From positions 3,286,001 through 3,350,000 of the forward strand of contig NC_088320.1 of the NCBI RefSeq assembly GCF_910592395.1: a DNA stretch of 64,000 nt, written 5' to 3'. Both the position numbers and the translations under genes were made by a program. Source of the DNA: Lineus longissimus (lineage: Eukaryota > Nemertea > Pilidiophora > Heteronemertea > Lineidae). Under the pieces are notes generated by a model. The model was not told where the DNA came from, did not search any database, and was given only the letters and a program-made list of their open reading frames with translations. Below, one piece after another: positions 36,601 through 48,650 of the stretch; the first letter of the stretch is position 1; each line of letters begins with the position of its first letter.

Positions 36601-39600
36601 AATTGGCACCTTCTCGCAAATCCGTGTTGATAATTAGCACCTCGAACACAATGACCATGGGAATCCATATGAAAATAAATGATGTGTAAGTGAGTTTGAT
36701 CTTGGAGGAACTATACTTCAAGTATAATTCCTCCAAGGTTTGATCAAATGTAAGCGCAAATAAAATGAAGAATAAACTTTCTTTTCGACTCACGGTTTGT
36801 TTTTTCATCATTTAGTATTAAATGATGTCAAGAGGCATGCACACGTAGTTTTTAGGACAAATAAATTATGTTGATTAGTAAGAGTACCGATACTCAAAGT
36901 AAAGAATGCTTACTACGTCGTAATGTTGATAAAATACGTTATTAAAAAGATGATTTAATCAGTACCAGTTCAAATTGGCTAATGTTAAAGCAGGAAGACA
37001 TCAGGAAGAATTCTCAACATCTTCTCACATCACCTCTCTCAATGTTAGCGGGAATATTGGCTTGACATCAAGAAGGGCAGCTGCCGATGGTGTGAATTAC
37101 ATGCTTGTTCTAATTAGCATGCTCAAGTTTTAATGTAATGTTTGGTCTAATTAGCTCTCGTCAGTTTATTTACTCATTTACATAAGTTGCAAATTAAACG
37201 CAAAACACTCAAGAAAATGATTTTTTATTCGTAATATACACACAAAATTATCGAATCACCCGGTGGCGTAGTCATTAATGCATGTCAATGTACACACAGC
37301 AGGACGATGTTTTGGCGGGAAAACCTACTTATGATTCTTAAATTCACTAACGCGACCACCCCGGTAACACGACCACTTCGGCTTAGTCCCTTGGGTGGTC
37401 GTGTTACCGGGGTTCCACTGTAGCCACAAATGTGTTCAGGTTTAATACTTGCTCGGAGATCATTTTGTTTACAAACGTTGACATATCTTTGTTCCTTTCT
37501 TTACCCTCTAGCTGCTAGTGAAGGTGGCGCCAACGTCTTCGAGGTGACCTACTTCAAGGGAAAGTGCTACTTGGCTCAGTCGCCACAGCTTTATAAACAG
37601 ATGGCAATATCTGGCGACTTTGACAAGGTGTTCACAGTTGGAGCGGGTATGTTGTTACACAACCTTCCACAGACCAGCCCGAAATTGAACAGTTGCTACA
37701 TGTAGGATATTCCACAAAATTGTCTGCTTATTGCAAGCTGGCTAATCATTTGGCCTGATCCAACTTATGGCTTACTGCCTTGGGATTGAGGTGGTATAAT
37801 TGAGAGTATATTAACTGAACACAGGAGAAGATGAAGGTTTCTCAATGTATCCTTGTAGGGTCTTGTCCAGTTTTGGAGTTCTTCCAGGTAAATCTTTGAT
37901 GTACACATACGTATATAACTTTGACCATTTTCTTCCTTGTCTTGCAGTATTCAGAGCAGAAGACTCCAACACTCATCGTCACTTGACAGAGTTTGTTGGT
38001 CTCGATTTGGAGATGGCTTTCAACTACCACTACCACGAGGTAGTCGATGTTATTGGTGAACTATTTGTGTCAATATTCAAAGGCCTACGTGATAAGTAAG
38101 TTGTGTAATGGTGATCGGTGAACTGTTTGTGCAAATATCTAAAGGCCTACTTGATAAATAATGTTTAACAAAGTAGATATTTAGTCTTGTCACATCTCTA
38201 TTTTTGAGAATCTTGGACTCTCATTTGGGTAGGTTAGTGTCCTTTTTCCTTTACAGCAATATGCAACCTCCTCTTTTCAGCTTTGCTGATATTATTGAAA
38301 CAGTTTCAAAACAATATCCATGTGAACCCTTCAAGTTCTTGGAACCAAGGTAAGTTACATTGTGGAGTCTTACGTTCATAATTTCTTTCTTCCTTGAACT
38401 TTTCCCGCCTCTAGTTTTGCAATTCCTGAAAATTTCTGAAGAATCATAAAATCTCACACTATTTTATTTTGATAGATTGCATGTTTTTATCAAACTTTCT
38501 ATTTCAGTTTGCGGCTTGAGTTCCCCGAAGGTATCAAGATGTTACGTGAAGCTGGCATAGACATCGGCGATGAAGATGATCTGTCAACACCAAACGAGAA
38601 GCTGCTCGGCAAAATTGTCAAAGCTAAAGTAAGTACATGTAAGATGTATATGTGAATGAAGTGTTCACTTAAAATAGTATCAAAGGTTATCACCTCTGAC
38701 TCTTTCAATACCTGGCTGAAAGAGATAGAAGAATTCTCTTTGTTACCTCAGTCTAACTTATTGTTTGTTTTTTCAGTATGATACCGACTTCTACATTCTG
38801 GACAAGTACCCGCTGGCTGTGCGACCTTTCTACACAATGCCTGACCCAAACAGCAAGGTAAGAATAGAAGTAACCCCAGATGAGTTAGGTCTCAAACTGA
38901 TAAGTGTTTATTATGTCACCCTGAACATACCGTATGCTCTTTACATGTACTTTCATTAGTTTGCTAAACATTCCTCTATGTTAAAGTATATTGCTAGGGG
39001 CAATCAGCACTTCAAAAGCTGAGCCAAGATTTGTGTGTATGATTTCCAGTGTCAAAAGAATATTTTTATCTTTTGTAGATTTACTCGAACTCTTACGATA
39101 TGTTCATGAGAGGTGAGGAGATCTTGTCTGGTGCTCAGCGAGTCCACGACCCCGAGTTCTTGACTGAGAGGGCAAAGGCACATGGTATCGGTATGTAACA
39201 AATGAGGTTTTTGTACATTCAGTGTCTCTATCACCATCAGTGTTGCATCATCGATGTGGTAAAAATCTTTTAAACTAAATAATCTGTGTGTTGATGATAT
39301 AAATATACATGTAGTGTTAACTTCTGCAGAAAGTGACGTGTAATTGTGTTCAGGTGTCCCAACTCTCAATCTAAGGATCTTGAGTTCGAACCATGGTCTC
39401 TCTTTGTCCTTCAATGTTTATTCCTATTTCATGCCTTATTTCTTCATTTCAGAGATTGAGACGATTAAGGCCTACATCGACTCCTTCCGCTTCGGCGCGC
39501 CTCCTCATGCTGGTGGTGGAATTGGTAAGTTGACACCCATCTCTTGAAATAACGTTCACTAAAGTGGATAATCGTTAAAAAAGATGGTAGATCCTGTGGC

Positions 39601-39847
39601 CTTATCATTAGGCTGAGTTGTGTAAAATGTCACATCTCATGCAAGATTCACATTTCCAAAGTAAACAACGTGTGCATTACCAATTTTAAAATGACTTCAC
39701 AAGGAAAGCTGACATTGTTGCATGTTTTTGATATTCTTTTAATTTTCCTTTCCAGGATGCGAACGTGTATGCATGTTGTACCTCGGCCTCCACAACATCC
39801 GCAAGACCTCCATGTTCCCACGTGACCCCAAGAGGCTGACTCCATAG
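33642..39847 (+). CDS. DARS1: Cytosolic aspartyl-tRNA synthetase
   Basis: Fourteen exons join in frame into 534 residues: 33642-33679, 34475-34568, 34779-34968, 35256-35358, 35607-35787, 35956-36124, 37512-37646, 37948-38095, 38281-38349, 38508-38628, 38777-38857, 39079-39190, 39453-39524, 39756-39847. It charges tRNA-Asp with aspartate in the cytosol and in vertebrates sits in the multi-synthetase complex. The N-terminus has a lysine-rich helix ([13 protein letters not shown], about 24-36), then the OB-fold anticodon domain (about 85-190), the class II catalytic core with motif 2 [15 protein letters not shown] (about 304-318), and motif 3 around GIG.ERV..L near 504. It ends PRDPKRLTP like the human enzyme (501 residues). 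Introns 4 and 8 hold diverged copies of the preceding exon, and intron 6 holds a DNA transposon. Confidence 0.95.
35427..35477 (+). pseudogene. Partial copy of DARS1 exon 4 in intron 4
   Basis: These 51 bases match 35282-35332 of exon 4 with 9 differences and no gap (about 82% identity), 145 bases downstream in the same orientation. Both contain TTCAGTATTCAAGG and ATAGCAGTGAGT. The copy stays open in the original frame ([11 protein letters not shown]), but I see no good donor, and the 3' half of exon 4 is missing. It looks like a tandem-duplication relic. Confidence 0.7.
36132..36262. mobile_element. Fragment of a TA-type MITE at the start of DARS1 intron 6
   Basis: It begins ACAGTAGAAACTCCCTTAGT, similar to the termini of the 2063-2240 family, and further on has TTTGACCTCTGTAATCCGG then ACACCTGTGTGTCAAGGACA, as in the internal part of that element. 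The right terminus is not visible. It starts seven bases after the exon 6 splice donor. Confidence 0.4.
36366..37420. mobile_element. 1,055-bp non-autonomous pogo/Tigger-like DNA transposon in DARS1 intron 6
   Basis: The termini CAGTGGAACCCCGGT are perfect inverted repeats of at least 15 bp, and TA flanks both ends (36364-36365 and 37421-37422). Both ends carry subterminal repeats of the type AACGCGACCACC: several copies on the left (36380-36560) and several on the right (37345-37405). The AT-rich middle has no transposase and contains a near-perfect palindrome at 36701-36737. CAGT termini with a TA target fit the Tc1/mariner superfamily, pogo/Tigger branch; the subterminal arrays could bind the transposase. 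The perfect termini suggest a fairly recent insertion. Confidence 0.75.
38110..38161 (+). pseudogene. Partial copy of DARS1 exon 8 in intron 8
   Basis: It matches 38048-38099 (the 3' end of exon 8 and its donor) at an offset of 62 bases, same orientation. Both contain GGTGAACT.TTTGTG and AAAGGCCTAC.TGATAA. In frame the copy reads [16 protein letters not shown] and then a stop. The splice donor AAGTAAG has become AAATAAT, so the copy is not usable as an exon with that donor. It is a second exon relic in this gene, independent of the one in intron 4. Confidence 0.7.
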
Positions 39848-41351
39848 ACATAACCACCAGCCCCACATATTTAAATACATTTTAGCGGAACATGCTCAAC
39901 TGAAACACATTGTATATATCTGCTAGATAATTTTTGCTGATGAAAATTGTTGATCAACTGTGGTACTTGGTACTGATTAAAAAAAATATCTATCAAAAAA
40001 TGGCATCTCCTAGACGTCAATGCCTTCTACTAATTGCCCACAAAAATGCTCTACTCTTTGCTGGGTTGGTGCAAGAAGTTCACATTTTTGAGGTACTAAC
40101 ACCTCCTAATAATGTGAAATATCGGTTTATCAAATTAATTATGTTTGGAGGTCCATATCAATTTAAGGAGAGGTTTAGATTTTCTGCAAATTTCGGTAAA
40201 AATCAGTTTATGAACTTCCCTGAAGGTGGCAGCAAGTGTAACTGGTAACTTCTGTGAAGGATATTCATTTCATGTCATCCTTGGTACATTTCACACTGTA
40301 CAACTGCTACACGCAATAGGAGAAGAGTCAATTACGTGTTTAAAGGTAGGACAGAAACTTGCTTTAAACAACCTGCCCGAGAGATTTACTCTGATTTAGC
40401 AAATCAAATAACATGTAACATGATATAAACAAATTGATGATATACTCATACATGTGACAAATACATTTATTCTAAAATACAATGTTTTTCTTTTGATTTT
40501 TTACCGATAAAGGGCGTCTTTTGTCGCCATGAAACTGTGGCTTACTAGTTCACCTCTCAGCCGCCAGGGGTGGCAGTGCTTCCTCAGTGTAAAACGGAAA
40601 CTTTGGATGGTATTTCATATAAGCCACCTGGGCAACATGGAGCCTGGATTGTGTCGGAATTAATAACTAAACGCAAGACCAATTAAAAAATCATAAAATA
40701 AATTATATTTCTCTAAAATAACAAATTTTGCATTCATATTTGTCATCAGTCTGGGGCTTCAAGATATTTCGAACACTCTTCTAGGGGGCAAAGCAAGTCT
40801 GACCACTCTGGCTGCTGCACTGTGATATGAAAAAAAAGTTTTACTGGCCTATTATCAAACACATGTATAAATAAATGCAGTGCAACCCCTTTGATATCAC
40901 TGGCAAATTACCTGTGAAGTGGGAAATAAATAACTGCTTGCTCCTGCCCTGACAATGTCCTTGAACTACTATCATGTCTATGTAGAGATCAATTTTTGGA
41001 TGCCTGTATGAAACTCCAGATAGAGGGAAACCAGTCAAGTTAAAGTGGTTCTTTCCTGTCATCAGTGGTCATGCTAATATTCTACAAATCTTTTTTGTGG
41101 TTTTTAAAAAGGGTACCCATTGCATTTTTAAATAAAAAGGGTCCTGGTGAGCCCATGAGTTGTTCTGATATCACCCCTGTTAGCGATAGACTTGTACTCA
41201 AATCTAATCCCAATGTCTTTGTCGCGGGTTTAGGTGGCGAAAGTGCTTTTGTGCCATCCATCTATTTAACCTTAAAGCTGAACTGTAGCCTAGACAGGTC
41301 AGTGAGAAACGGTTTATTAGGTGACAAATGCAAGTACATTGTAGTAAGTCT
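39848..41351. other. Convergent 3' regions of DARS1 and a GT31 gene
   Basis: No coding exon was seen. For DARS1 the nearest poly(A)-like hexamers are ATTAAA at 39976-39981 and AATAAA at 40697-40702. For the minus-strand GT31 gene, TTTATT at 41313-41318 is an AATAAA on its strand, only 34 bases past the stop, so a more distant signal may be used. The stretch is AT-rich and otherwise plain. Confidence 0.4.
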
Positions 41352-44300
41352 TTAGTTTCTGGTACATCGTTCATGAAAGTTCCGCCACAATGTTCGAATC
41401 TCTGCGGTGTTCAACCCACCGGTCGCTAAATAATATTTAAACAAACACGGTTTGTTTATATTAATAGGCCTATTCCTAAACGGCCGGATGCCGTTGTGAT
41501 GGAAGCGACTAACTTGAATCTCATTGGCTATATTCGAGGTCACGTGGATGTCTTCCCATTTGAATAATGGCACTTTGCTTGCTGCGAGTACCATCTCCAA
41601 AATCATTTTCCCAGTGAAAGCGTACAGACTCTGGCAATATGGCGGGTAATGATTCGCGCGATATTCCTCGCGTGTCACGTACCACTTATTTTTTATATCA
41701 CGTATCACGGGCGATTTCCACTTCACATTGCATAGAAAGAACCGGTTTGTCCTCTTGTGGGCCTTGCGGAGGGATGTCACCATGTTTTTGACATTTATCA
41801 CCATATCGTCGTCCGCTTTCAAAATAAACGTTGTCTGCTGACAATGAGAATGAATCCATCGTAATAAAGAGATGGATTTCAGTGTCAAGTTATTATAAGT
41901 GTCCTCATGATCAAACTGAACAATGTCATGGAACTCATCGCTCTCTTGTTTCACAACTTCATTCACAGCATCACCCGCATTTGCCACGAAGAACACTAGT
42001 CGGAATGGTTTCCCGGGCTCTTTGATTGTTTTACCCCACGTGTCTCTGATTGTTTGGCGCGCTTCACTTTTATTGGCTGCACTCAGGACGCAGACGAACA
42101 TCTCGACCTCTGCGTCACTTTCGTCATGATTTTTGCATGTGTTCGGTTCGTTTATTATGTGCCGGATGTCATATTGGTCGTAGTACGTCTGAATCACGTC
42201 GATAGGTGGCGTGTTGAGGTAGTCCATTGCAATGTAGAGGATGGACATGGTTACCAAGACAACCAATGCCCGGACAAACAGCTTCATCTTGCAACATCGT
42301 CTGCCTGAAATGACACGAAGACAGAAGTCGAGTTTAAAGACAGACGCAGTTTGGATGAAATGTGGTGTAATGATAAAAATTGGTCGCCTGAAAAAGAGTA
42401 CCATTACAAAGCCATAATTAAACGTGATACTGCAAGACTGCTCTTTTATCCAGTTGCTGCATGGTCTTCGTGAGTATAAAACAGCGTTGTCGCTTTCGTA
42501 AGCAGTCTGAACCACTCTATATTCTATTGTTTAAGACAACATGCACGCATATCGCTACACGGACTTTCTCTGATCATGTCAAGTTGTGTAAATACATATC
42601 AATAACACATTATTGATGTTTGATCTAAAGTGTGGCTCAGGCTGTTGCCAAGTCATCCATCAATTAACTATAGAAAAGTCATTAGGTATCTGTCTATAGA
42701 TCTCTGCGGTTGGTATTCATTGTTACTTTGGCATCATCCTGGCACGAGTTTTCAATACGCTTATAATTAGAGTCTTGGGTAATCAGCCTAAACGCAAGGG
42801 GTTCATGAGGAGAGCACATGCATTCCACACGAAAACAGGAGAGACCTTACTGGTTGTGGTACATATGTACTATTAGAATGACATATACATGTATAATGGT
42901 ACATGTAAGCACTATAAGATAACAATAAAAGGTAACATCATTGAAACGTTAGAAAGGACAGCGGTCCTGGTGCAGACTACAAGAGCAGACGGAAATCTAA
43001 GACAACATTTGGACAACCCAGACAGTCCATACAAAAACTGTTGTATTCATGTGATCGGCGTGGCGTGCACTAAGGATCGACTTCTGAACGTTGAGTCACA
43101 AAACGCCCATCTCTATACAAGTACGGGTAATCTCTCCCCGAACCTCTCCAACGACAATAGACTTCGGCCAACCTCGCAAACCGGCCGCGGCACTCTAGTA
43201 TTTCACCAAGGTATATCACTATGATGTATTGTTGGAAATTTGGAAACCTTCAGCGGCGAGATCTCTTCAACCAAACGACAAGGTCACCGCCCCAGCGCTG
43301 TAGTCGCCCCAAAAAATACCAGTTCAGCATTGTGGAAAAATGTGGTAGTATTGACTACACAAGATATAACAAGTATCAGAGGATCTCGATGATATGTATC
43401 ATCTAACATGATGTCGTCAAACGGTGTGTTGAAAAATGACTGGCTATACGTTGTAAAAATGTTTGACAGTAAAGATTTCTGTGGCAGGTGCACACATAGA
43501 AAGAACCACTATATAAACAGCATTATGCTCAAATAAAACAAAATTTTATCATCGCCTCCGACCGAGATTGAAATTATGCGCCGTAAGGCTTACAGACAAC
43601 GATTTGCAAGTTTTATGCGTTCGTGCAAATACTACTTTAGTTTAGTAAGCCAAAAACCAAAAAGTTTTGTAAGACCCCATGCAAAAAGCGCAATAATTCA
43701 GTCGCCACGATTGTGTGCGACGTCACTTGGACATGTCTACTTTTCCGCTTCTTCTTTATTCGTTATTTATTACGCATCGCACGGCCATTATGACTAACGA
43801 AATTGCCAGTTGCTGGATATTCAGCTTTACATTACTATTCCACGGACACGCGCAATATATTGGTTAAGCTTATTAGCTGACATATTTCGACATAAAGTCG
43901 ATGTTCATGTTTTAAAATAACATTAAAGGTTTGAGGTCCGCCCGTGACGTGAATGATATTGGGTTTCGGGACGCGCACAAGTATACTGGAAATCCTGGAC
44001 ATGAATACAATTCCAGGAGGAGTCTGCCCATCCAAAAATCAATGCTGTCGAAGACGAAAACGCCCAACAATCTCGGAACCTCGTCTCAGTCATTTGCCGC
44101 GTCTCATCCAGAGAACCCCAAGTGGTTCCAAATTCGATTCAGTCTGGCTCTTGCTTAATCCTGCCGAGTTACTAAATTGTTGTTTATTCCAATTCCGCGG
44201 ATTTGAAGATGAACATATCAAATCAGATATAATTTATCGGTTGCCTCTGGCTGTGTGAAGTGCAAGGTCTATCAAAGCGTTCATCGAATTCTGGTGAATT

Positions 44301-47300
44301 CTTGTTGGGTGGAGATATGAACTGAGGGCTCTCAAATCGTCTGAAGCTCCTCCGGAGTGGTTATAAGTTTCCGAAGGTCACATTTGTCTCAGTCTAAAAC
44401 TCCACTGAATGAGCGAGAGATTTCAATGTTCTTATGACTGGCAGATCGATTTTGAAGTAATTGGTTTTAGGTGTCAGTTCATTTCACCGCATTCGCCCTT
44501 TTTTCAAAGCAGAGATTGACCGCTCAAAATAGAGGCTAGAACTGATTAGCCAATTGGAAATGAGCATGCCCGGGATGTTGTATTGGGCACCTTTGATTGG
44601 ACAATCCACCGGCACTATGACCCCAAATGTTGCTCTTGGAAGTCCCTGAATAGTAAGATTGGTTCCAAACGCCAGAAGCTGTACGAGAATTCATTGGAAG
44701 GAAGTCAGACGAACAACCGCCATGCTAACCAAAGCGACGATGCCTACACCGTCTGCGACGAAATAGTGACGTCAACAATTGCTGTGGATCTGAAGCAAGA
44801 TGGTGTTAATCCCTACTGCGGCCGAAATTAATGAAGACCTTCCACCCCCCAGCCCTCGCTATGGTAACTGTCGTTAGCGATGACTTGCTCGAGTTACTCA
44901 GCGTATTTTTCGGGCCGAGGTGAATATAGCTCGAACTCTCATTGGAAATTAAATGACCGGTTTTCATGATATCTGACGATGGGATCCAAATCAATCAACA
45001 TGAGAGAGTTATTTACAATCATTTGCGTTGTTGCAGACTCCCACTTTACCTAATCAAACCACCCAAATGGACAGCCGCGATTCATCCCACAGAGACTTGG
45101 ATAATCGAGTCACTTCGTAATGAGTGTGGTGGATCCGCCTAATTCACAGCTGGTGTGAAATTGTTTTCGGCGTCAATTGCCCATCATGGGAATGTTATGT
45201 TGGCTCCTTCTCTCGGGGGGTATATGCTATTCCAGAAACATTATTAAACCGTCTAGGACATTAGCAGGAATTCCATAAGCTTCTGCTCCTGGCGTTGATT
45301 CACTAAACGTCATCGCACCTAAATCATTCGCGAATCACCCGGGGAATCGTCAAGAGGAACACGGGTTGGCCATTACGCAAGGCTGCCCGCCAATTTGTCA
45401 GTAGGTTTAATGGTATGGGCTAAGTCGATGAGGCTGCAGTGGGGCAAGGGCTAGCCACGTCTTTTTCATAACCAATCAACTCCCCTGCAAAGTCAGTGAC
45501 CTTAATGATATAAATATCGATAATATGCCACTTGGTTAATGTGTAGGGGAGCCAGACAGTGCATGTTCATCCAACAGGTCAGTGCTATCCCTCTCAGTGC
45601 CTTTTCTGCTAAGCCGCTCATGACTCAGTTATTGAATCCCGAAGGATCATCATCTTCGAATCGGCAATAGCAAATCCTCGAAACGTCTCACGTTAAATTA
45701 AACTTGTTATTTTTAAAAGACTGCTTTAGTAAATCCTATTTGAAATGATGAATTTTGCTTGATCGGGTGACGGTGACGGTTAACTGTAATGGATCCCAAA
45801 TGCATTTTCGAGTCATGCACGAGAAGCACTGCGTATCCTCGCTGCATATTCCAGTTAAATTCGTGCTTTTAGCACCAATTAGTCAGAAATCCAGAATTGC
45901 CAGTAGGAGGACTGTGCTTGTGGTAATTCAATTGTCGAATCCCAACCCTTAAGGCATGCAATGACATGAGGCAATCTACAATGCAAGTTAAGTTGCTTTT
46001 ACCATGCAATCATTTAGCTCGTACTATCGTCAACCTACAGTGTAGTGTTGCCAATGATGGCCATATTCTTTACATATATATGCACACGCCAGAGCGATGG
46101 CATTTTCCATGTAGGATTTTTTTTTCTGTGTACACAACTTCATTGTTGAAACAGCAATTCAATGCGTTACTTACAAATTCGGATACATATATCTCAAATT
46201 TACTTTCCAAACATGAAAGAACGAATCTGACCTTCAGTGGTAAATCAGCAGCAAAACCTTGTAAATGCAACTTTGGCATTCCAATTCACGAGAAGATAAC
46301 GAGGAGCCTCAATCAGAGAACGGGAGGCAGAATTAATCCCTTGGGTTCATTTATATCAATAACTGCAATCGCCAACCCAATTGACTAACACAAATCGATG
46401 TCGTATCGAGCGATTATCAAATTAGGAACAGGAACAGGATTACCGCAGATACGACTTGTGATTTCAGACGAGATTGGGACATCTGACACCACGGGGTGGC
46501 TATGCGCAAGCGTAGCAGGGGGAGCATCTCTGGAATATTTTAACGGTGATGAGACTGCCGCTCGTTAGCCATGCTCCCAATATTTCACCGAGAGGATAGC
46601 TAGAATTTGCTCCTTAGGTCAAAGGTACGCTTAGTAAACGGCGTTAGTCTAACGCTAAGTAACTGTCACTAATGGCGTAGCTTGGAGATTGCCAAGCTCC
46701 AGAAAATGTCAGTCGTCATGGCCCTCCAGCAGCCCACGCATGCGCAGCAACAACCTTTGTAAATTACAAACTGCAGAAATTAGTGCAGAAATTTGAGCTG
46801 ACTCTGCAAGGAACGCGAGCGATACTCGGTGATAAACGTTTTTGTTCTAGGCTAACAAGACTGGTAAAAATAACTTCTAATTTCCCCGTCATTGTCAGTC
46901 AAAGAGAAAGCAGATCTGATCCTTTTCCATTATGGCTTTGGGAAGGATATGAATTGTCATTAAGAGTTCCCTACGCAAGTTTTTACTTTACTTATGGCTG
47001 TCATCCCACGTGAGAGATAAGGCCATAACCTAATCTCTTCACTTCTTTCTGTCTTCAGTCTTCTTCTTTCCCCTGGAAAGTGACAGGCGAAGCCAGAACA
47101 GGATCAAGGGGACAGATGCCATCTCGTGAATTTCATATTAAGTACACTTCAGAGATCGTCGAATTCAGTGAACATTTACATTGGAATGGATTTAAAATTG
47201 CGTATTCATCTTGCGTACGTCTAATCTGCCAAGAAAAGGATTTCAAATATTTGGTAATCGTGCTTTAGAAAAGTGACTTCCAAGAAATTGTGTCGTTGCA

Positions 47301-48135
47301 TGTTTACGTTGTGTTACTGTTCGTTGAAGCAAATTGAAGTACCGTATGCATAAAAGCAAGTATATGTATGTATAAAGCCCAATACTTGATAATACATATA
47401 TGTACATTGAATTGGATATTCAGGACTGGTATACATGTAAATGTACTTGCTTGTGTTAAAAGAACTTTATCGTATTGTAGAATTACATGTACGTTACATT
47501 TGTCACTATTGGTTAATTCTACCAAGAACTTTGGTATTTGGTATTTGTTATTGGATTATTGATATTTTGATCATTATCGTCTGTTACCACGACTCTTGGT
47601 GCGATGGTTACTTCCATCCCACGAGAGGGCGCCCGCAGGGTCCAGAATTATGTCATTGCACGTACAGTTGGAAGGCTGCTCAAGTGCGTTTCTGAAAAAT
47701 ACTTCTCTAGAATGTGTATACTTGTGTATTTCTGAATTAATTTGCAAATGCACGAATTTATTTGTACATGCCCAGGTCGAAATGCAAAAGTGGCCCCCGC
47801 ATATAAATGGACGATGGACGACCAGTTCGACATCAAGCGGCTGATCAGCGGCGCGATTTCCAGATTTTGTGTCCGGTTAGGCACGTGGATATCTGATTCA
47901 GTTACGGTTTACCCATTTTGTACGCATGGATTACCGGATACGATTTCTGTAATTTGTTTTCCATTTCCTGCCGATCGTAGCCGCACCGATTGAAAGTCTT
48001 CGTAGGATAAGCAAAGCTTTAAGCCAGAAGTCAGCGAATTCTGATGACAGTTTACATACCAAAACATTTACAAATACCCCTCACAAGCTCAGCACATTCC
48101 TCGTTGTTGGGGTATTCCGCTAAGGCAGCGTCCAT
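41352..48135 (-). CDS. GT31 family beta-1,3-glycosyltransferase (first copy)
   Basis: Two coding exons, 48135-48060 and 42304-41352, join in phase 1 into 342 residues. It is a type II Golgi membrane protein of the galactosyltransferase family (GT31), which transfers galactose or N-acetylhexosamine from UDP-sugars in beta-1,3 linkage. A cytosolic tail (1-31) is rich in Cys (ICKCFGRRCCK). One membrane helix follows (about 35-53), then a stem and the catalytic domain with RQTIRDTWG (108-116), the metal-binding ADDDM (Asp180-182), YPPYCQSLYAFTG (225-237) and WEDIHVT (255-257). N-glycosylation sites are at about 103 and 164. Exon 1 has a strong start context (CACCATGG) and an upstream acceptor ending at 48158, so an untranslated exon lies further up. 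If the 5.8-kb splice is wrong, the start would be the Met at 42287. The acceptor sugar cannot be told from sequence. Confidence 0.8.
42305..48059 (-). other. 5.8-kb intron 1 of the first GT31 gene
   Basis: This is the stretch between the exon for the cytosolic tail and the catalytic exon. The open frames on both strands are short and show no family resemblance. I saw no strong inverted or tandem repeat in it and have no further feature to report. Confidence 0.45.
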
Positions 48136-48636
48136 GGTGATGCACTCTCTCCGTCTCCTGAGCAAGAGAAAAAAGGTGGAAATATTGCTATAGACAGACA
48201 GAGGGTCATCAGACCCGGCGTTGAGACACTTGGAAAACCATTCAAGTGCGGTGATTAACAAGATTAACAATGCTCAGACCAGGTTTCACTGTCTGACGGT
48301 TTGGTTTGCCACTGTCCAGAAATGTTCTTGTCAGTCCCTGACATCTCGCAAAATATCGTGTGAAGACCATTTATCTAATTTGGCAATGACTGTCATCAAA
48401 TTCCGGTCCCATGTGCCACCGTCAAGTAGATATGAGGATATCCGTGTCTCCCTTGCGGGGTCTTCTCACGAGATGTGGCGAGATCTAACAGAAGAGGCCA
48501 TTGTTGTCAATGCCTCAACTCATGGCTCTCTCACGCACTCCCGAGAAAATTGAGAATTTTTTGCCGCTCAATGATCTATTGTAGTGGGACTATATTTGCT
48601 CTCCTGTTGCACAGGAAGCCACAGTCTAGGCCAGTT

Positions 48637-48650
48637 GGCGGCCATCTTGG
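48637..48650 (-). promoter_or_regulatory. YY1-type promoter motif upstream of the first GT31 gene
   Basis: On the minus strand the bases read CCAAGATGGCCGCC, close to the YY1 consensus, which near transcription starts usually lies in the direction of transcription. It is about 500 bases upstream of the first coding exon, which itself follows a splice acceptor, so a start site with a short untranslated first exon here is plausible. This is an inference from one motif. Confidence 0.3.

Noticed and set aside
38257-38280. Alternative acceptor for DARS1 exon 9 at 38256, adding eight residues (NMQPPLFS)
   Set aside because: The acceptor at 38280 gives [16 protein letters not shown], which aligns without gaps to the human enzyme; the longer form would insert residues not seen in the family.
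41801-42308. Plus-strand frames opposite the first GT31 catalytic exon
   Set aside because: They are shadows of the real minus-strand coding exon, which carries the family motifs.
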